A stretch of DNA of 64,000 bases from Rhodopirellula islandica (GCF_001027925.1 NZ_LECT01000007.1:124001-188000), one strand, 5' to 3'; shown: positions 25,333 through 35,150, counted from the first letter of the stretch. Program-made: numbers and translations. Notes: generated by a model not told the origin, from the letters alone.

Positions 25333-26835
25333 ATGGGCAAGCCCACTGGATTCAAGGAATACGATCGCGAAAAAGTGGCTTGGCGTCTGCCTGTCATCCG
25401 GATCAACGATTACGACGAGATCTACACCGAACCCAAGACTGAGCACCTGCAACGTCAGGGCGCTCGCTGCATGGACTGTGGCGTTCCGTTTTGTCAGTCG
25501 GCCACTGGTTGCCCGATCGACAACTTGATTCCCGAGTGGAACGACCTGGTCTACAACAATCGCTGGAAAGAAGCGATCGAGCGTCTGCACAAGACCAACA
25601 ACTTCCCCGAGTTCACCGGCCGCGTTTGCCCGGCGCCTTGTGAGGGCTCGTGCGTCCTGGGAATCACCAACCCGCCTGTGACGATCAAGAACATCGAAAA
25701 CGCGATTGTCGATCGTGCCTGGGAAGAAGGTTGGATCGTTGCGGAACCGCCCGAAGAACGAACGGGCAAAAAGGTCGCTGTCATCGGCAGTGGTCCCGCC
25801 GGTTTGACCGCCGCGGATCAGCTGAACAAAGCCGGCCACTTGGTCACTGTCTTCGAACGAGCCGATCGCATCGGTGGTTTGTTGCAGTACGGCATTCCCA
25901 ACATGAAGTTGTCGAAGAAAGCGATCCAGCGTCGCGTCGACAAAATGACCGAGGAAGGCGTGACCTTCAAAACCGGCGTGAATGTTGGCAAAGACATCTC
26001 GCCCAAGGACTTGCAGAGCGAGTTCGATGCTGTGCTGCTGGCCTGTGGTGCCACCAAGCCACGTGACCTGCCCATCTCGGGGCGCGAAGCCAAGGGCGTG
26101 CATTTCGCGATGGACTTCCTGACCTCCAACACCAAGCAACGTGTGCATGGTGACAATCTGGCGGCCGAGTTCATCAGTGCCGAAGGCAAGGATGTGATCG
26201 TCATCGGCGGTGGTGACACCGGGACCGACTGCATCGGAACCAGCCTCCGTCACGGTTGCCGCAGCATGGTCAACTTCGAGTTGCTGCCCCAGCCACCCGC
26301 CGAGCGTGCCGCCGACAACCCGTGGCCAGAATGGCCCCGTGTCTTCCGTGTCGATTACGGTCACGAAGAAGCTGAAGCGAAGTTCGGCAAGGACCCTCGC
26401 GAATATCAGATCCTCAGCAAAGAGTACCTGGTCGACGACGAAGGCAAGCTGAAAGGCATCAAGACCGTCAACGTCGAATGGACGAAGAACGACGAAGGCG
26501 GCTGGCAAATGGCCGAAGTCGAAGGCAGCGAGAAAGAGTGGCCAGCCCAACTGATCTTGTTGGCGATGGGCTTCTTGGGACCAGAGCAAACCGTTGCGGA
26601 AGCGATCGGTCTCGAAACCGATGCTCGCAGCAACTTCCAAGCAGAACATGGCAACTACGCGACGAACATCGACGGCGTCTTCGCCGCAGGTGACTGCCGC
26701 CGTGGCCAAAGCCTGGTTGTCTGGGCAATCAACGAAGGGCGTGGCGCCGCCCGTGCCATCGACATCTTCTTGGAAGGTTCCAGCAACCTGCCCGCACCCG
26801 GCCAAACGATGGGCACCTCCATGTCCGCCGTCTGA
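25333..26835 (+). CDS. gltD: Glutamate synthase small subunit
   Basis: 500 aa from ATG 25333. It takes electrons from NAD(P)H through FAD and 4Fe-4S centres to GltB. Cluster cysteines are in [16 protein letters not shown] (about 46-61) and [12 protein letters not shown] (about 98-109). The FAD Rossmann motif [15 protein letters not shown] is near 155, and the NAD(P)H motif [15 protein letters not shown] near 292. [17 protein letters not shown] is the C-terminal FAD-binding motif. A family D hairpin lies 38 bases after the stop and may form the 3' end of the gltBD mRNA. Confidence 0.97.
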   Translation: MGKPTGFKEYDREKVAWRLPVIRINDYDEIYTEPKTEHLQRQGARCMDCGVPFCQSATGCPIDNLIPEWNDLVYNNRWKEAIERLHKTNNFPEFTGRVCPAPCEGSCVLGITNPPVTIKNIENAIVDRAWEEGWIVAEPPEERTGKKVAVIGSGPAGLTAADQLNKAGHLVTVFERADRIGGLLQYGIPNMKLSKKAIQRRVDKMTEEGVTFKTGVNVGKDISPKDLQSEFDAVLLACGATKPRDLPISGREAKGVHFAMDFLTSNTKQRVHGDNLAAEFISAEGKDVIVIGGGDTGTDCIGTSLRHGCRSMVNFELLPQPPAERAADNPWPEWPRVFRVDYGHEEAEAKFGKDPREYQILSKEYLVDDEGKLKGIKTVNVEWTKNDEGGWQMAEVEGSEKEWPAQLILLAMGFLGPEQTVAEAIGLETDARSNFQAEHGNYATNIDGVFAAGDCRRGQSLVVWAINEGRGAARAIDIFLEGSSNLPAPGQTMGTSMSAV

Positions 26836-26873
26836 GCCTAGTGGTCCGTCAAAGTTAAAAGTGAGGGTTGATC

Positions 26874-26939
26874 GTAGTGGACGAGGCCACGAGTCCTTGG
26901 ATTTGACGCCGGTTCAGGACTCGTGGCCTCGTCCACTAC
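26874..26939. repeat. Family D hairpin repeat (24-bp perfect stem)
   Basis: GTAGTGGACGAGGCCACGAG plus TCCT pairs perfectly with its inverse at 26916-26939 around a 19-base loop containing ATTTGACGCC. Related copies are at 37205-37260 and 58412-58478, with conserved flanks (AGTGAGGGTTGATC before; CTAA..CAAGTC..TGACAGACCA after). Without a T tract it is not a classical terminator, but it sits just after gltD. Confidence 0.8.
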
Positions 26940-26984
26940 CCTAATAACAAGTCCTGACAGACCAGTAGGCCATTTGGCTTTAAT

Positions 26985-27345
26985 TGTTCCGCCGGGCAGG
27001 TTGCATTCGTGATGGCGTTCCACAAGTCGGTCCATTGGAAGTCGTTCGCGTGGTGCTGCTCGACGACAGTGGCCGGGCACGCAAACATTTGGGGACAAAT
27101 GTTCTACTCTTCCAGGTTTGACTTGTTCTGAGAGTTCGTTTTGGGCGGGGAGTGTGACCGAACCTTTGCGTCCAACTGTTGGGGCGGGCAGATCGCACTT
27201 GTGATGGCTTGTTGCGAGTCAGTCCATTTCAAATCGTTCGCGTGATGTTGCTCGACGACGGTAGCCGGGCACGCAAACATTTGGGGACAAAGGTTCTACT
27301 CTTCTAGGTTTGACTTGTTGCGAGAGTTCGTTTTGGGGGCGGAGC
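26985..27345. repeat. Tandem duplication, 192-bp period
   Basis: Two diverged units offset by 192 bases share stretches such as CGGGCACGCAAACATTTGGG and GGTTTGACTTGTT. Both units can be read on the minus strand as a short similar peptide (SPNVCVPG followed by an Arg-rich run), but the unit reading frames are interrupted. It most likely represents a duplicated relic of a coding or repeat sequence. Together with the family D hairpin it fills the gltD to NagB gap. Confidence 0.65.
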
Positions 27346-27349
27346 GGGG

Positions 27350-29278
27350 CTACGGACGGGGTTTGTATTGCACGAAGCCTTCGATGGCTTGGTATTGTGC
27401 CAGCCCGAGTTGGTCGTAGGTTCGCGCGGTGGAGGCGTTGCGGGCTTCGGCTCGCTGCCAAAATTCGCGGGCGTCGGCTCCTGGAAAGAGCGCCCGGTCT
27501 TTTTGTGATTCGTGCTTGAAGATGGCGGTTCGTTTGCGGTCGACTTCTTGTGGACTCAGCGGAACCGCCATCTCAATCTCATGCGGCGCCCATTCTTGCC
27601 AGGCTCCGCGATACAACCACACCACACATTCTTTCATCCAGTCATCGTCTCGGCATCGTTCCACCGCCGCCAAGAGAATGTCGAGGCAAGTTCGGTGAGT
27701 TCCGTGTGGGTCGCTGAGGTCACCCGCCGCATAAATTTGATGCGGTTTGACCTCTCGCAGAAGCTGGACCGTGATCTGAATGTCTTCGTCACTGATGGGT
27801 TTCTTGCGGACGACACCAGTCTCATAGAAAGGCAGCTCCAAGAAATGCAGACGCTCGGCGGGGACACCGCACACGATAGCGCCCTCTTCTGCTTCGCCGC
27901 GGCGGATCAAACCTTTGAGGCGTTGCATTTCGGGGATGTCCACTTCGCCCGCGTCTTTCTTTTTCAAGAACTCGATCATGCGTTCGGTCAGGTCGACCAC
28001 AGGAGGCGTCAGCAGCCCAAACTCCTTGCAAAACTCGCGTGCGAATTTGGCAAAGCGAATGGCATCTCCATCAAACACGGCAATGTTGCCGGACGTTTGA
28101 TAGGCCACGTGCACCTCATGGCCTTGGTCGGCCAGCCGTGTCAGGGTTCCTCCCATCGAGATGACGTCGTCATCGGGGTGCGGTGAAAACAGCACGATGC
28201 GTTTGGGGAACACAACATCGGGCTGGTTGGGTTTCCCGGCGGGCCAACCCGTGATCGTGCTTTGAAGATGCCGAAAGACTCGCAAGTTGATTTCATAGGC
28301 AGAACCGTATTCCGCCAATAGGTCTTGAAGACCGTTTTCGTTGTAGTCACCATCCACCAGCATCAACACGGGCTTTTGCAGTTTCTGCGACAGGTCGATG
28401 ACGGCGCGACGAACCATGGTGTCGTCCCAGGTCACGTGCTCGACCAACCAGGGTGATTGGATCACGGCCAGCTTGGCGGCCGCGGCGTGATCCAGGATCA
28501 ACTCGGCATCGGGATGTTCTTGCAAAGAGGTGGCGGGGACCGTGGGCGCGAGCTCACCTTCGATGGTTCGCGCGATGATCGATGATTTGCCTTCGCCGAA
28601 AGCAAGCAAGAAAATTTTACGAGCCTGGAGGATGGTGCCGACACCCATCGTGATCGCTCGTCGCGGGACGTTTTCAACACCAAAGAAGTGGCTGGCTGAG
28701 TCGATTCGAGTCATCCCATCGAGGGTGATCATTCGCGTTCGGGATTCGGTACCCGACCCGGGTTCATTGAACCCGATGTGTCCGGTTCGCCCGATCCCGA
28801 GCAATTGGATGTCCACTCCACCCGCGTCCGCCATCTGTCGCTCGTAGTCGCGGCAATTGTCCGAGATGCTTTCGACGGGCTGCGTTCCATCAGGAAGATG
28901 AATGTTCTCGGGTCGAATATCAACGTGATCGAACAGATGCTCGTGCATGAACCTCGCATGACTCTGCAAACAATCCGGAGCCATGGGGTAGTATTCGTCC
29001 AAGTTGAAAGTGACGACGTTGGCGAACGAAAGCTGTTCGTCACGATGCAACCGAACAAGTTCCGCGTACACGTTGACCGGGGATGATCCCGCGACGAGCC
29101 CCAGGACGGCCACTCGCGAATCCGCGGCTCGCGCACGGATGAGGTCGGCTATTTCTCGAGCGATCGCGGCGCTCGCGTCGGTGGACTCGGGATAGACTCG
29201 GTAAGCAATCTTTTGCTTGGACGATTGCGGGACAAGTTGGATGGCGTCCGTTCCAGACATGATGTTTCTCTGGTTCAT
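27350..29278 (-). CDS. Glucosamine-6-phosphate deaminase fused to a PIG-L/LmbE deacetylase
   Basis: 642 aa from ATG 29278; GTG 29290 and ATG 29260 are alternatives. Residues about 10-270 are a NagB domain: VTFNLDEYYP holds the catalytic Asp, and LLGIGRTGHIGFNEPGS the loop motif. It converts glucosamine-6-P to fructose-6-P and ammonia. After a linker, a PIG-L domain starts at about residue 365 with LFSPHPDDDVISMGG (metal-binding H-x-DD) and has DPHGTHRTC later. PIG-L enzymes remove N-acetyl from GlcNAc derivatives, so the fusion may deacetylate and then deaminate one amino sugar. Similar fusions are known in Bacteroidetes. The ROK kinase upstream supports an amino-sugar pathway. Confidence 0.88.
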   Translation of the reverse strand: MNQRNIMSGTDAIQLVPQSSKQKIAYRVYPESTDASAAIAREIADLIRARAADSRVAVLGLVAGSSPVNVYAELVRLHRDEQLSFANVVTFNLDEYYPMAPDCLQSHARFMHEHLFDHVDIRPENIHLPDGTQPVESISDNCRDYERQMADAGGVDIQLLGIGRTGHIGFNEPGSGTESRTRMITLDGMTRIDSASHFFGVENVPRRAITMGVGTILQARKIFLLAFGEGKSSIIARTIEGELAPTVPATSLQEHPDAELILDHAAAAKLAVIQSPWLVEHVTWDDTMVRRAVIDLSQKLQKPVLMLVDGDYNENGLQDLLAEYGSAYEINLRVFRHLQSTITGWPAGKPNQPDVVFPKRIVLFSPHPDDDVISMGGTLTRLADQGHEVHVAYQTSGNIAVFDGDAIRFAKFAREFCKEFGLLTPPVVDLTERMIEFLKKKDAGEVDIPEMQRLKGLIRRGEAEEGAIVCGVPAERLHFLELPFYETGVVRKKPISDEDIQITVQLLREVKPHQIYAAGDLSDPHGTHRTCLDILLAAVERCRDDDWMKECVVWLYRGAWQEWAPHEIEMAVPLSPQEVDRKRTAIFKHESQKDRALFPGADAREFWQRAEARNASTARTYDQLGLAQYQAIEGFVQYKPRP

Positions 29279-29337
29279 TTTCTCAGGCACGCCACAGCAC
29301 TGAAAGCAGGTGCGGCGAACGAAGTTTGGGAGGGGCT

Positions 29338-29465
29338 AAGCAGGTCGGCAGGAGTCTTTCGGCGTTTGAAATGTCTTGGCAAGCGTGGTTGCTTCCACGT
29401 ACAACCGGGGCGAACGCCCAAACGGCTCACATGGTTCTGCTCGATCATTCCTGCCGCCCTGCTTA
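29338..29465. repeat. Family B palindromic repeat (reverse orientation)
   Basis: AAGCAGGTCGGCAGGAGTCT at the left and ATTCCTGCCGCCCTGCTTA at the right are inverted ends. The inside includes CACGTACAACCGGGGCGAAC and CCCAAACGGCTCACATGG. It separates the NagB fusion and ROK genes, which are transcribed in the same direction. Confidence 0.75.
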
Positions 29466-29551
29466 TCTTATCGCTGTTCAACGCCATGAATTCTAGGCGT
29501 TGTCGAGCCCTGCGAAAACAACGGCTTGATTCGTCCGCTTGTGCCATGCTG

Positions 29552-30595
29552 CTATGCATTCAAAGCTTGCCGGGCTTCGTTGGCGAGGCGAGCGTAGTGT
29601 GCGGCACCAACGATCCCAGCATCATTGCCCAGCGTTGCAAATTCAATCTTCAGATGGGAACTGATCTGGACGAGTGTTCGCGGATAGCATTCCTCACGGA
29701 TGGATTGCAAGAACCGTTTCCCGGTGTCGGTACCGGGGCCACCGAAGGTCATTGCGCCGCCGAGCAAAACGACATCGGGGTCGACCACGTGAGCGAGCAT
29801 GGCAATGGCTCGTCCAATCAAGACTCCGGTTTGGTGAATGACATCCATCGCAATGGCATCGCCGTCAGCCGCCGCGTTGGCGATCGACAGCGGAGTGATT
29901 GGATCCAACTTTCGCAGTGCGCTTGGATCGCTCGACCGAGCCAAAGTTTCGATTGCGGTTTGGATGACGCCGCCCGCCCCCGCGTAGGCTTCGAGATGCC
30001 CTGGGAACCCGCACCCGCACTGGCGAGCCGCGTCGCCGAATTCGATCGTGGCATGGCCGATCTCGCCGCCACAACCGTTGGCACCGCGGACAGGCCGCCC
30101 ATCCAGAATGACTCCTCCACCGACACCGGTGCCGAGTGTCATCAGCACCAATGAATCCGCACGGCACAGGCCGTGTGCCGACTCAGCCAGCGCGGCGGCA
30201 TCGGCATCGTTCAGCAGGAAGACCGGCTTTTGAAAGACGCTGGAGAGCTGTTGGCGAAAGTTCAATTGATGCCAACGATGGAGGTTGGCGGTCTCGGCGA
30301 GTTCTTCTGCCTTGGGGTCCAGCACCCCCGCCATTGCCAACCCAATCGCTTGCAGGTCATCGAGCGACTGCGACGACTCCTCCAGCGTTCGCTGCACACT
30401 GTCACGGCAAGATTCGAAGGCAGCCTCAGGCGATTCATAGTCGTCGGTGCGGATGTGGTTGCGCCAAATCAGCTGGGGACCGCGAAACAGGCCAAACTTG
30501 ATCGTGGTGCCGCCCAGATCGATCCCGAGAACCCACGAAGCCTGCTTGGCTTGCTCACTGTTCTGAGACGACTGTTCGGTGGAGGAGAAATTCAT
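29552..30595 (-). CDS. ROK-family sugar kinase (glucokinase-like)
   Basis: 347 aa. ATP site WVLGIDLGGTTIKFGLF near residue 27; GTGVGGGVILDGR (about 155) and GCGGEIGHATIEF hold the sugar-contacting Glu and His. The ROK zinc motif is CGCGFPGHLEAYAG, where the usual third Cys is His, an unusual but possibly metal-binding change. Substrate may be glucose, GlcNAc or ManNAc; the NagB/PIG-L fusion downstream on the same strand favours an amino sugar. There is no clear ribosome site before ATG 30595, as for many genes here. Confidence 0.88.
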   Translation of the reverse strand: MNFSSTEQSSQNSEQAKQASWVLGIDLGGTTIKFGLFRGPQLIWRNHIRTDDYESPEAAFESCRDSVQRTLEESSQSLDDLQAIGLAMAGVLDPKAEELAETANLHRWHQLNFRQQLSSVFQKPVFLLNDADAAALAESAHGLCRADSLVLMTLGTGVGGGVILDGRPVRGANGCGGEIGHATIEFGDAARQCGCGFPGHLEAYAGAGGVIQTAIETLARSSDPSALRKLDPITPLSIANAAADGDAIAMDVIHQTGVLIGRAIAMLAHVVDPDVVLLGGAMTFGGPGTDTGKRFLQSIREECYPRTLVQISSHLKIEFATLGNDAGIVGAAHYARLANEARQALNA

Positions 30596-30912
30596 GTGCG
30601 TCGGGGAGGATGGTTCAAATGGGGATAGTTGGATTGGGGCTGGATTTCGGGCCTGGTGATTTTGTCAGCTGGAACGTGATTGGGTTGAGGTCGTCTCTGG
30701 GAACCATGGGCGATCGCCCTGCGGCTGATCACGCCATCTGCGAGATGCATTGACTCAACAGCGTGGTGGGTTTCGGCGTTGGGAAGGCACGTGGCTCTGC
30801 TTTCTCAACTCGATGCTTGGCTTCAGGGTTCGGCTGGTCGGATCCATTCTAGTTGGAACTGCGGCCGACCTCGTTCGATTTGCATCGACTACACTTGGCA
30901 TCCCCCCTGCCT
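30596..30912. other. Intergenic region between divergent genes
   Basis: No coding ORF stands out. GGGCGATCGCCC, a perfect 12-base palindrome, is at about 30709-30720. The region should hold promoters for the ROK kinase and for the exported hydrolase, but I see no convincing -35/-10 pair. Confidence 0.5.
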
Positions 30913-30999
30913 AAGCAGGTCGGCAGGACCACATTCAACCGTGACTGAGGCCCAGACGGGTCACATGGTGATGTCTGATGGTTCCTGCCCTTCTGCCTA
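30913..30999. repeat. Diverged, shortened family B repeat
   Basis: AAGCAGGTCGGCAGGACCAC at the left, an internal CCCAGACGGGTCACATGGTGA and TTCCTGCCCTTCTGCCTA at the right. The central segment of family B is missing. It lies just upstream of the hydrolase gene. Confidence 0.6.
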
Positions 31000-31030
31000 C
31001 CCATCGCCCCGCCATTCGTTGGAGATTTTG

Positions 31031-31918
31031 ATGCGTCGATTGCTTTCGTTTACCTTCCGTGCGTTGCTGCTTTCACTTTGTGTTGCAATCCCCTCGATAG
31101 GCATTGCTGAGGATTCGCCGCAAAGGATCCCGCTTTGGGACGACGGCGCACCGGGTTCGGAAGCACGCATGCACGAACCCGAAGTCTTGACCGGGACAAA
31201 TGTGTCCAACGTGCATCATCCGTCGATCACGCCCTACTTGCCAGCGAAAGACAAGGCCACCGGAACGGCGATCCTGATTGCACCGGGTGGAGGCCACAGC
31301 AAACTCTGCCTGGGACACGAGGGCGATTCGCTGGCACAGTGGTTGGCCGACCATGGCGTGGCTGCGTTTGTGATGCGTTATCGACTGTGTCGGGAACCCG
31401 ATTCGGAGTACACCCTCGATGGGCATGCGATGGATGACACTCGGCGAGCCATTCGCATGATTCGTTCCCATGCCGAGGCTTGGAACGTGACGCCCGATCG
31501 CATTGGCATCCTCGGGTTTTCGGCAGGCGGTGAACTGGCGGCTTACTCTGCGATGAATCCACTGCCAGGTGACCTTCAATCCGAGGACCCCATTGAGCGA
31601 GTGAGCAGCCGGCCCGATTTCCAAGGTTTGATCTATCCGGGAAAGTCCAGCACCTTCACCGTTTCGCCAGGCATGCCTCCGGCCTTCATTGCCTTTGGGT
31701 ACCACGATCGAGAAGACATCGCGTACGGGATGGCCAAGGTCTACTTGAAGTACAAGGAAGCAGAAGTACCTTGCGAGATGCATGTGTACAGCGAAGCGGG
31801 ACACGGTTTCGGGTTTCGAGCCAACAGTCAGACGGCGGCAGGACGTTGGCCAGAACGCATGTTGGAATGGCTGATCGATCGGAAGTTGCTGTCCGAGAGT
31901 CCGGCTGCAACGGACTGA
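31031..31918 (+). CDS. Exported alpha/beta hydrolase (acetyl-xylan esterase-like)
   Basis: 295 aa from ATG 31031, with GGAG 6 bases upstream. Signal peptide at 1-25 (LLSFTFRALLLSLCVAIPSIGIA). The alpha/beta fold shows an oxyanion motif ILIAPGGGHSKL, nucleophile GFSAGGELA (about 165) and a C-terminal His in SEAGHGFG (about 265). FGYHDRED likely supplies the acid. The family includes deacetylases acting on xylan or other sugar esters, consistent with polysaccharide breakdown; the true substrate is not evident. It faces the AraC regulator convergently. Confidence 0.85.
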   Translation: MRRLLSFTFRALLLSLCVAIPSIGIAEDSPQRIPLWDDGAPGSEARMHEPEVLTGTNVSNVHHPSITPYLPAKDKATGTAILIAPGGGHSKLCLGHEGDSLAQWLADHGVAAFVMRYRLCREPDSEYTLDGHAMDDTRRAIRMIRSHAEAWNVTPDRIGILGFSAGGELAAYSAMNPLPGDLQSEDPIERVSSRPDFQGLIYPGKSSTFTVSPGMPPAFIAFGYHDREDIAYGMAKVYLKYKEAEVPCEMHVYSEAGHGFGFRANSQTAAGRWPERMLEWLIDRKLLSESPAATD

Positions 31919-32104
31919 GGCAAGCCGTCGGTCCGTCGGGGGCGACTTTGAAGTGGGTTGAGGTTGGCCTTTGGCCAACAAAACCGACTGCAAATTCGCA
32001 GCTTCAAAACGGGTGAACGAGGAATCGGGATGGCTGGTTCCTTGCTGACGCTTCGGGATTCCATTGTGCGGGGACCGATGGGTTTGTTTGCGCCGAATCC
32101 ATGT

Positions 32105-32968
32105 TCAGCTGGATCGTTTCATTTGGCTGGGTGGCACACCGTAGACGCGTTTGAACGCGCGCGAGAACTGGAACGCGTCGGCGAACTGAAGCTTCTCGGC
32201 AACATCGCGAACCTTCATTCCTTGGGTGAAGAGCAATTCGGCGGCGTAGTTCATTCGCAATCGCAGCAGGTACTGATACGCGCCACGCGAGGCAAACCGT
32301 TTGAACAATCGCGAAACATAAACCGTGGTGTAGCCACACTGCTCGGCGACCTGCCCAATGGATGTCAAGTCGTGGAAGTTATCCTCCATGTATTGGCGGA
32401 TGTCTTCGTAGACCTCAAATGCCTTGGGTGAGTCGCTGATGACCGTGGATTTGCGTTGCGCGATTTTGATGATCATGGCTCGCGTCATCAACGACACGAT
32501 GTCGCGCGATCGAAACTGGTCGTCCTTTCCTTCCGTGGAAATGATGGAGAACAGGTCCGTCAATTCCTTCACATTTCGGACTTGAAGAGGACGCCCACGC
32601 AGCAAGTTGGCCTCCAGCAGCAGGCTTCTCGCATCCGTCCCGTACATGTCCAAGTAGTACTTGCGCATGCCGCTCTTGGAACGGTTTTCGATTCGGTGGC
32701 GGACCCCGGGGCCATAGGCAAAGACGGTTCCCCGCTTGAGGTCAAACCATTCATTTTCGAGCTGCAGCTTGCCTTCGCCTTGTTCAACGAATTCAAGTCC
32801 CCAGAAAGGAAAGTTGCTCCGTTCGATCACGTAGTCCAGCGACGTCCGCTCCATCCCGCCACAGACGACCGTGAACCGACTGGAGCGGTCCGGATCAAGG
32901 TCCAGATAAAAATGCGAAGCCTCGACCGTCTGCTTCGAGACAAACTCTGGCTCTTGAAATTGTTCCAT
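32105..32968 (-). CDS. AraC-family transcriptional regulator
   Basis: 287 aa from ATG 32968; a TTG at 33037 would add 23 unconserved residues. The N-terminal cupin-like sensor (about 40-115, EFVEQGEGKLQLENEWFDLKRG) probably binds a sugar. The C-terminal pair of helix-turn-helices (about 185-285) reads YMEDNFHDLTSIGQVAEQCG and later KVRDVAEKLQFADAFQFSRAFK. The typical F-K-x2-G-x2-P end is present as VYGVPPSQMK. Genes of this kind often control nearby carbohydrate operons; the long upstream gap of about 880 bp could hold its targets. Confidence 0.9.
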   Translation of the reverse strand: MEQFQEPEFVSKQTVEASHFYLDLDPDRSSRFTVVCGGMERTSLDYVIERSNFPFWGLEFVEQGEGKLQLENEWFDLKRGTVFAYGPGVRHRIENRSKSGMRKYYLDMYGTDARSLLLEANLLRGRPLQVRNVKELTDLFSIISTEGKDDQFRSRDIVSLMTRAMIIKIAQRKSTVISDSPKAFEVYEDIRQYMEDNFHDLTSIGQVAEQCGYTTVYVSRLFKRFASRGAYQYLLRLRMNYAAELLFTQGMKVRDVAEKLQFADAFQFSRAFKRVYGVPPSQMKRSS

Positions 32969-33039
32969 CGCGTATCCAAGGGTATTCGAGACCGAATGGT
33001 CGTTGGTTCCCGAAACCCCAAATTTCCTGTCAACCAATT

Positions 33040-33917
33040 TGTTTAGGAAATGAGGTCCAGAGGCGTCTGCCGATCGTCTTCGTGCCTCATCTCATCCCCC
33101 AAACCCCTCGTGCAACACGGTTTCATTGGAATCGACGAATTTGGCGATGAGGCCACGCTGTTTAAGTCCTGCTATTTGGCCAACATACTATACACCCATT
33201 CAATACGTTGCCACGCAAAAACGCACCGGTCGGATGGGCAGGCGGTTCGGCCACCACCACAAGCCTGCAGTGGCAATGTCTGAAACGTCCCCCAACCTGA
33301 CGAAGATTCTCGGAAAAAGATGCGTTTCCCCGCAAAAAAAGTCGGCGAAGGAGCGAACTGGCTGTCTTGGGGTGCTTCTCACCCAAAGTTTCGTGATCGA
33401 GCCCGTCGGTTTGAAACTCAGAGACTTCTCACCGATTGATGGGGCACGAGTCAAAGCTGACTGGCAGGCCGCCTGAGCAACGGAGTGCTCGCTGATCATT
33501 CCCTCGCAGTGGCACAGTCCCCGTTGATCCCGGCGAGCGGAGGTCGTGCAGGCTGTCGCCACCGGATGTGGTTAAGAATCGTCACGCCACCGAATCACCT
33601 GAATGATTGCGCCAGCGAAAAACGCCTTAATCAATAGAGTCTACAGAGTTCCCGGAACGACGTTTTTCAAAATCGCCACCTGTGCACTTGTTTAATAAAC
33701 GGCATGCTGTGGCATTTTGGCTATGTTCGCACCGCCCGAGAGAGGAAGAATGGCTTCCGTTGAAGGTCAGTAGTCGCCCTCACGGCCCCGTAAGCGTGAT
33801 TCCGCCATCCCAGCGAATCCAACGACGGGAAGGATTGCGATTGCTTTGCTTCACGTCTCTTCCCGCTTCTGGATTGGTTTCTCAATCCAACTAAATTCTC
33901 GTTTGGAGTTCTTTGTC
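33040..33917. other. Long intergenic region with no convincing gene
   Basis: Between AraC and the DUF1559 gene, divergently transcribed. ORFs up to 116 codons exist but have no ribosome site, no similarity I recognise and no codon bias like the neighbours. AT-rich patches occur at 33175-33215 (CATACTATACACC) and 33600-33710 (TTTAATAAACGG), the likeliest promoter zones for AraC and DUF1559. No family A-D repeat is present, which is unusual for a gap of this size here. Confidence 0.5.
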
Positions 33918-35150
33918 ATGCTCAAGTCCCCCCCGCAACGCTCGGGCTTCACGCTCGTCGAGCTGCTGGTCGTGATTGCGATCATTGGTGTTTTGGTTGG
34001 ATTGTTGTTGCCTGCGGTACAAGCCGCTCGTGAAGCTGCGCGCAGAATGAGTTGCAGCAACAATTTCAAACAAATCGGCCTCGCGATCCACAACTACCAC
34101 AGTGCCTACAACCAGTTGCCGATTCATGGCGGCGGCACCAACGACCCGTACTCCGCCAACATTTGGCGTCCATCAGAGGTGTCGAATAACGGGCGTCTGA
34201 GCTGGTTGGTCGGGTTGACCCCCTTCATCGAACAACAGGGTTTATGGGAAATGATTTCCAACCCGCTGAACGAAGATTCGCGTGGCGCCATTCCACCGGC
34301 AGCCAGCGGAAATGGCGGTGTCAGCGGCGGCGCAACTCGCAACGGCGGCCCTTTCAGTTCCATGGGACCAACGCCGGACGAGATTCTCTACACGCCATGG
34401 GTCACTCAAATGCCAACGTTCCGTTGCCCGAGCGATCCAGGTGTTGGGCTGCCTTCGCTTGGCCGGACGAACTACGCCGCCAACTTGGGTGACTCGGCAG
34501 AGCGTGCCCATCAAGGCGACTGGAACAACAGCGCACCGATTGGCTATGGCAACATCAACACGACTCTGGCCACTGAAATCCAAGGTGCCGGCCGAGGATT
34601 CTTCACTGTCCACAAAAGCCGTCGTTTCCGTGACGTGTTGGACGGTCTGTCGAACACGGTTGCTGCAGGTGAGATTGCGACGGACTTGGGTGACAAAGAC
34701 GTTCGCACATCACCACTGAGTCGAGGTTGGTCATTCGTTCGCCAGTACCCACCGAGCGATTGCAACAACTTGGTCGATCCCACTCGCCCTCAATTCTGGG
34801 ATGCGTCGCAGAACACGGTTGGTGGTGTCAACGGACGCGGATTCCGTTGGGCGGAACACTTGCCCAACTTCAGCGGATTCTTCACCGCACAACCGCCGAA
34901 CAGCCCCATCTGCAACGAGCAGAATGCAGGCAATTCCGGTTGGTACTCCGCGTCGAGTCGTCACCAAGGTGGCGTCCACGTGTTGATGGGGGACGGAGCT
35001 GTGAAATTCATGACCGACTCGATCGACGCGGGCAACCAGAATCACCTGAGCGTCAACGCTTATCGTACCCCTGGTGCAAAAAGCCCTTACGGAGTCTGGG
35101 GTGCCTTGGGAACGCGTGCCGCAAAGGAAGTCATCGAAGAGGCATTCTGA
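33918..35150 (+). CDS. DUF1559 protein with type IV prepilin-like N-terminus
   Basis: 410 aa from ATG 33918, with GGAG 9 bases upstream. [20 protein letters not shown] (residues 9-28) is the prepilin-type cleavage and helix region. [20 protein letters not shown], then [17 protein letters not shown], mirror the other DUF1559 protein at 17361-18599. The C-terminal motif is [20 protein letters not shown]. The two proteins are clear paralogues over their full length. A small lipoprotein gene follows 111 bases downstream, probably in the same transcript. Confidence 0.92.
   Translation: MLKSPPQRSGFTLVELLVVIAIIGVLVGLLLPAVQAAREAARRMSCSNNFKQIGLAIHNYHSAYNQLPIHGGGTNDPYSANIWRPSEVSNNGRLSWLVGLTPFIEQQGLWEMISNPLNEDSRGAIPPAASGNGGVSGGATRNGGPFSSMGPTPDEILYTPWVTQMPTFRCPSDPGVGLPSLGRTNYAANLGDSAERAHQGDWNNSAPIGYGNINTTLATEIQGAGRGFFTVHKSRRFRDVLDGLSNTVAAGEIATDLGDKDVRTSPLSRGWSFVRQYPPSDCNNLVDPTRPQFWDASQNTVGGVNGRGFRWAEHLPNFSGFFTAQPPNSPICNEQNAGNSGWYSASSRHQGGVHVLMGDGAVKFMTDSIDAGNQNHLSVNAYRTPGAKSPYGVWGALGTRAAKEVIEEAF

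Noticed and set aside
25309-26805. A 498-codon open frame antisense to gltD
   Set aside because: Same reason: shadow of a GC-biased gene.
33126-33476. 116-codon frame upstream of DUF1559
   Set aside because: No ribosome site, no domain, and composition unlike neighbouring genes.
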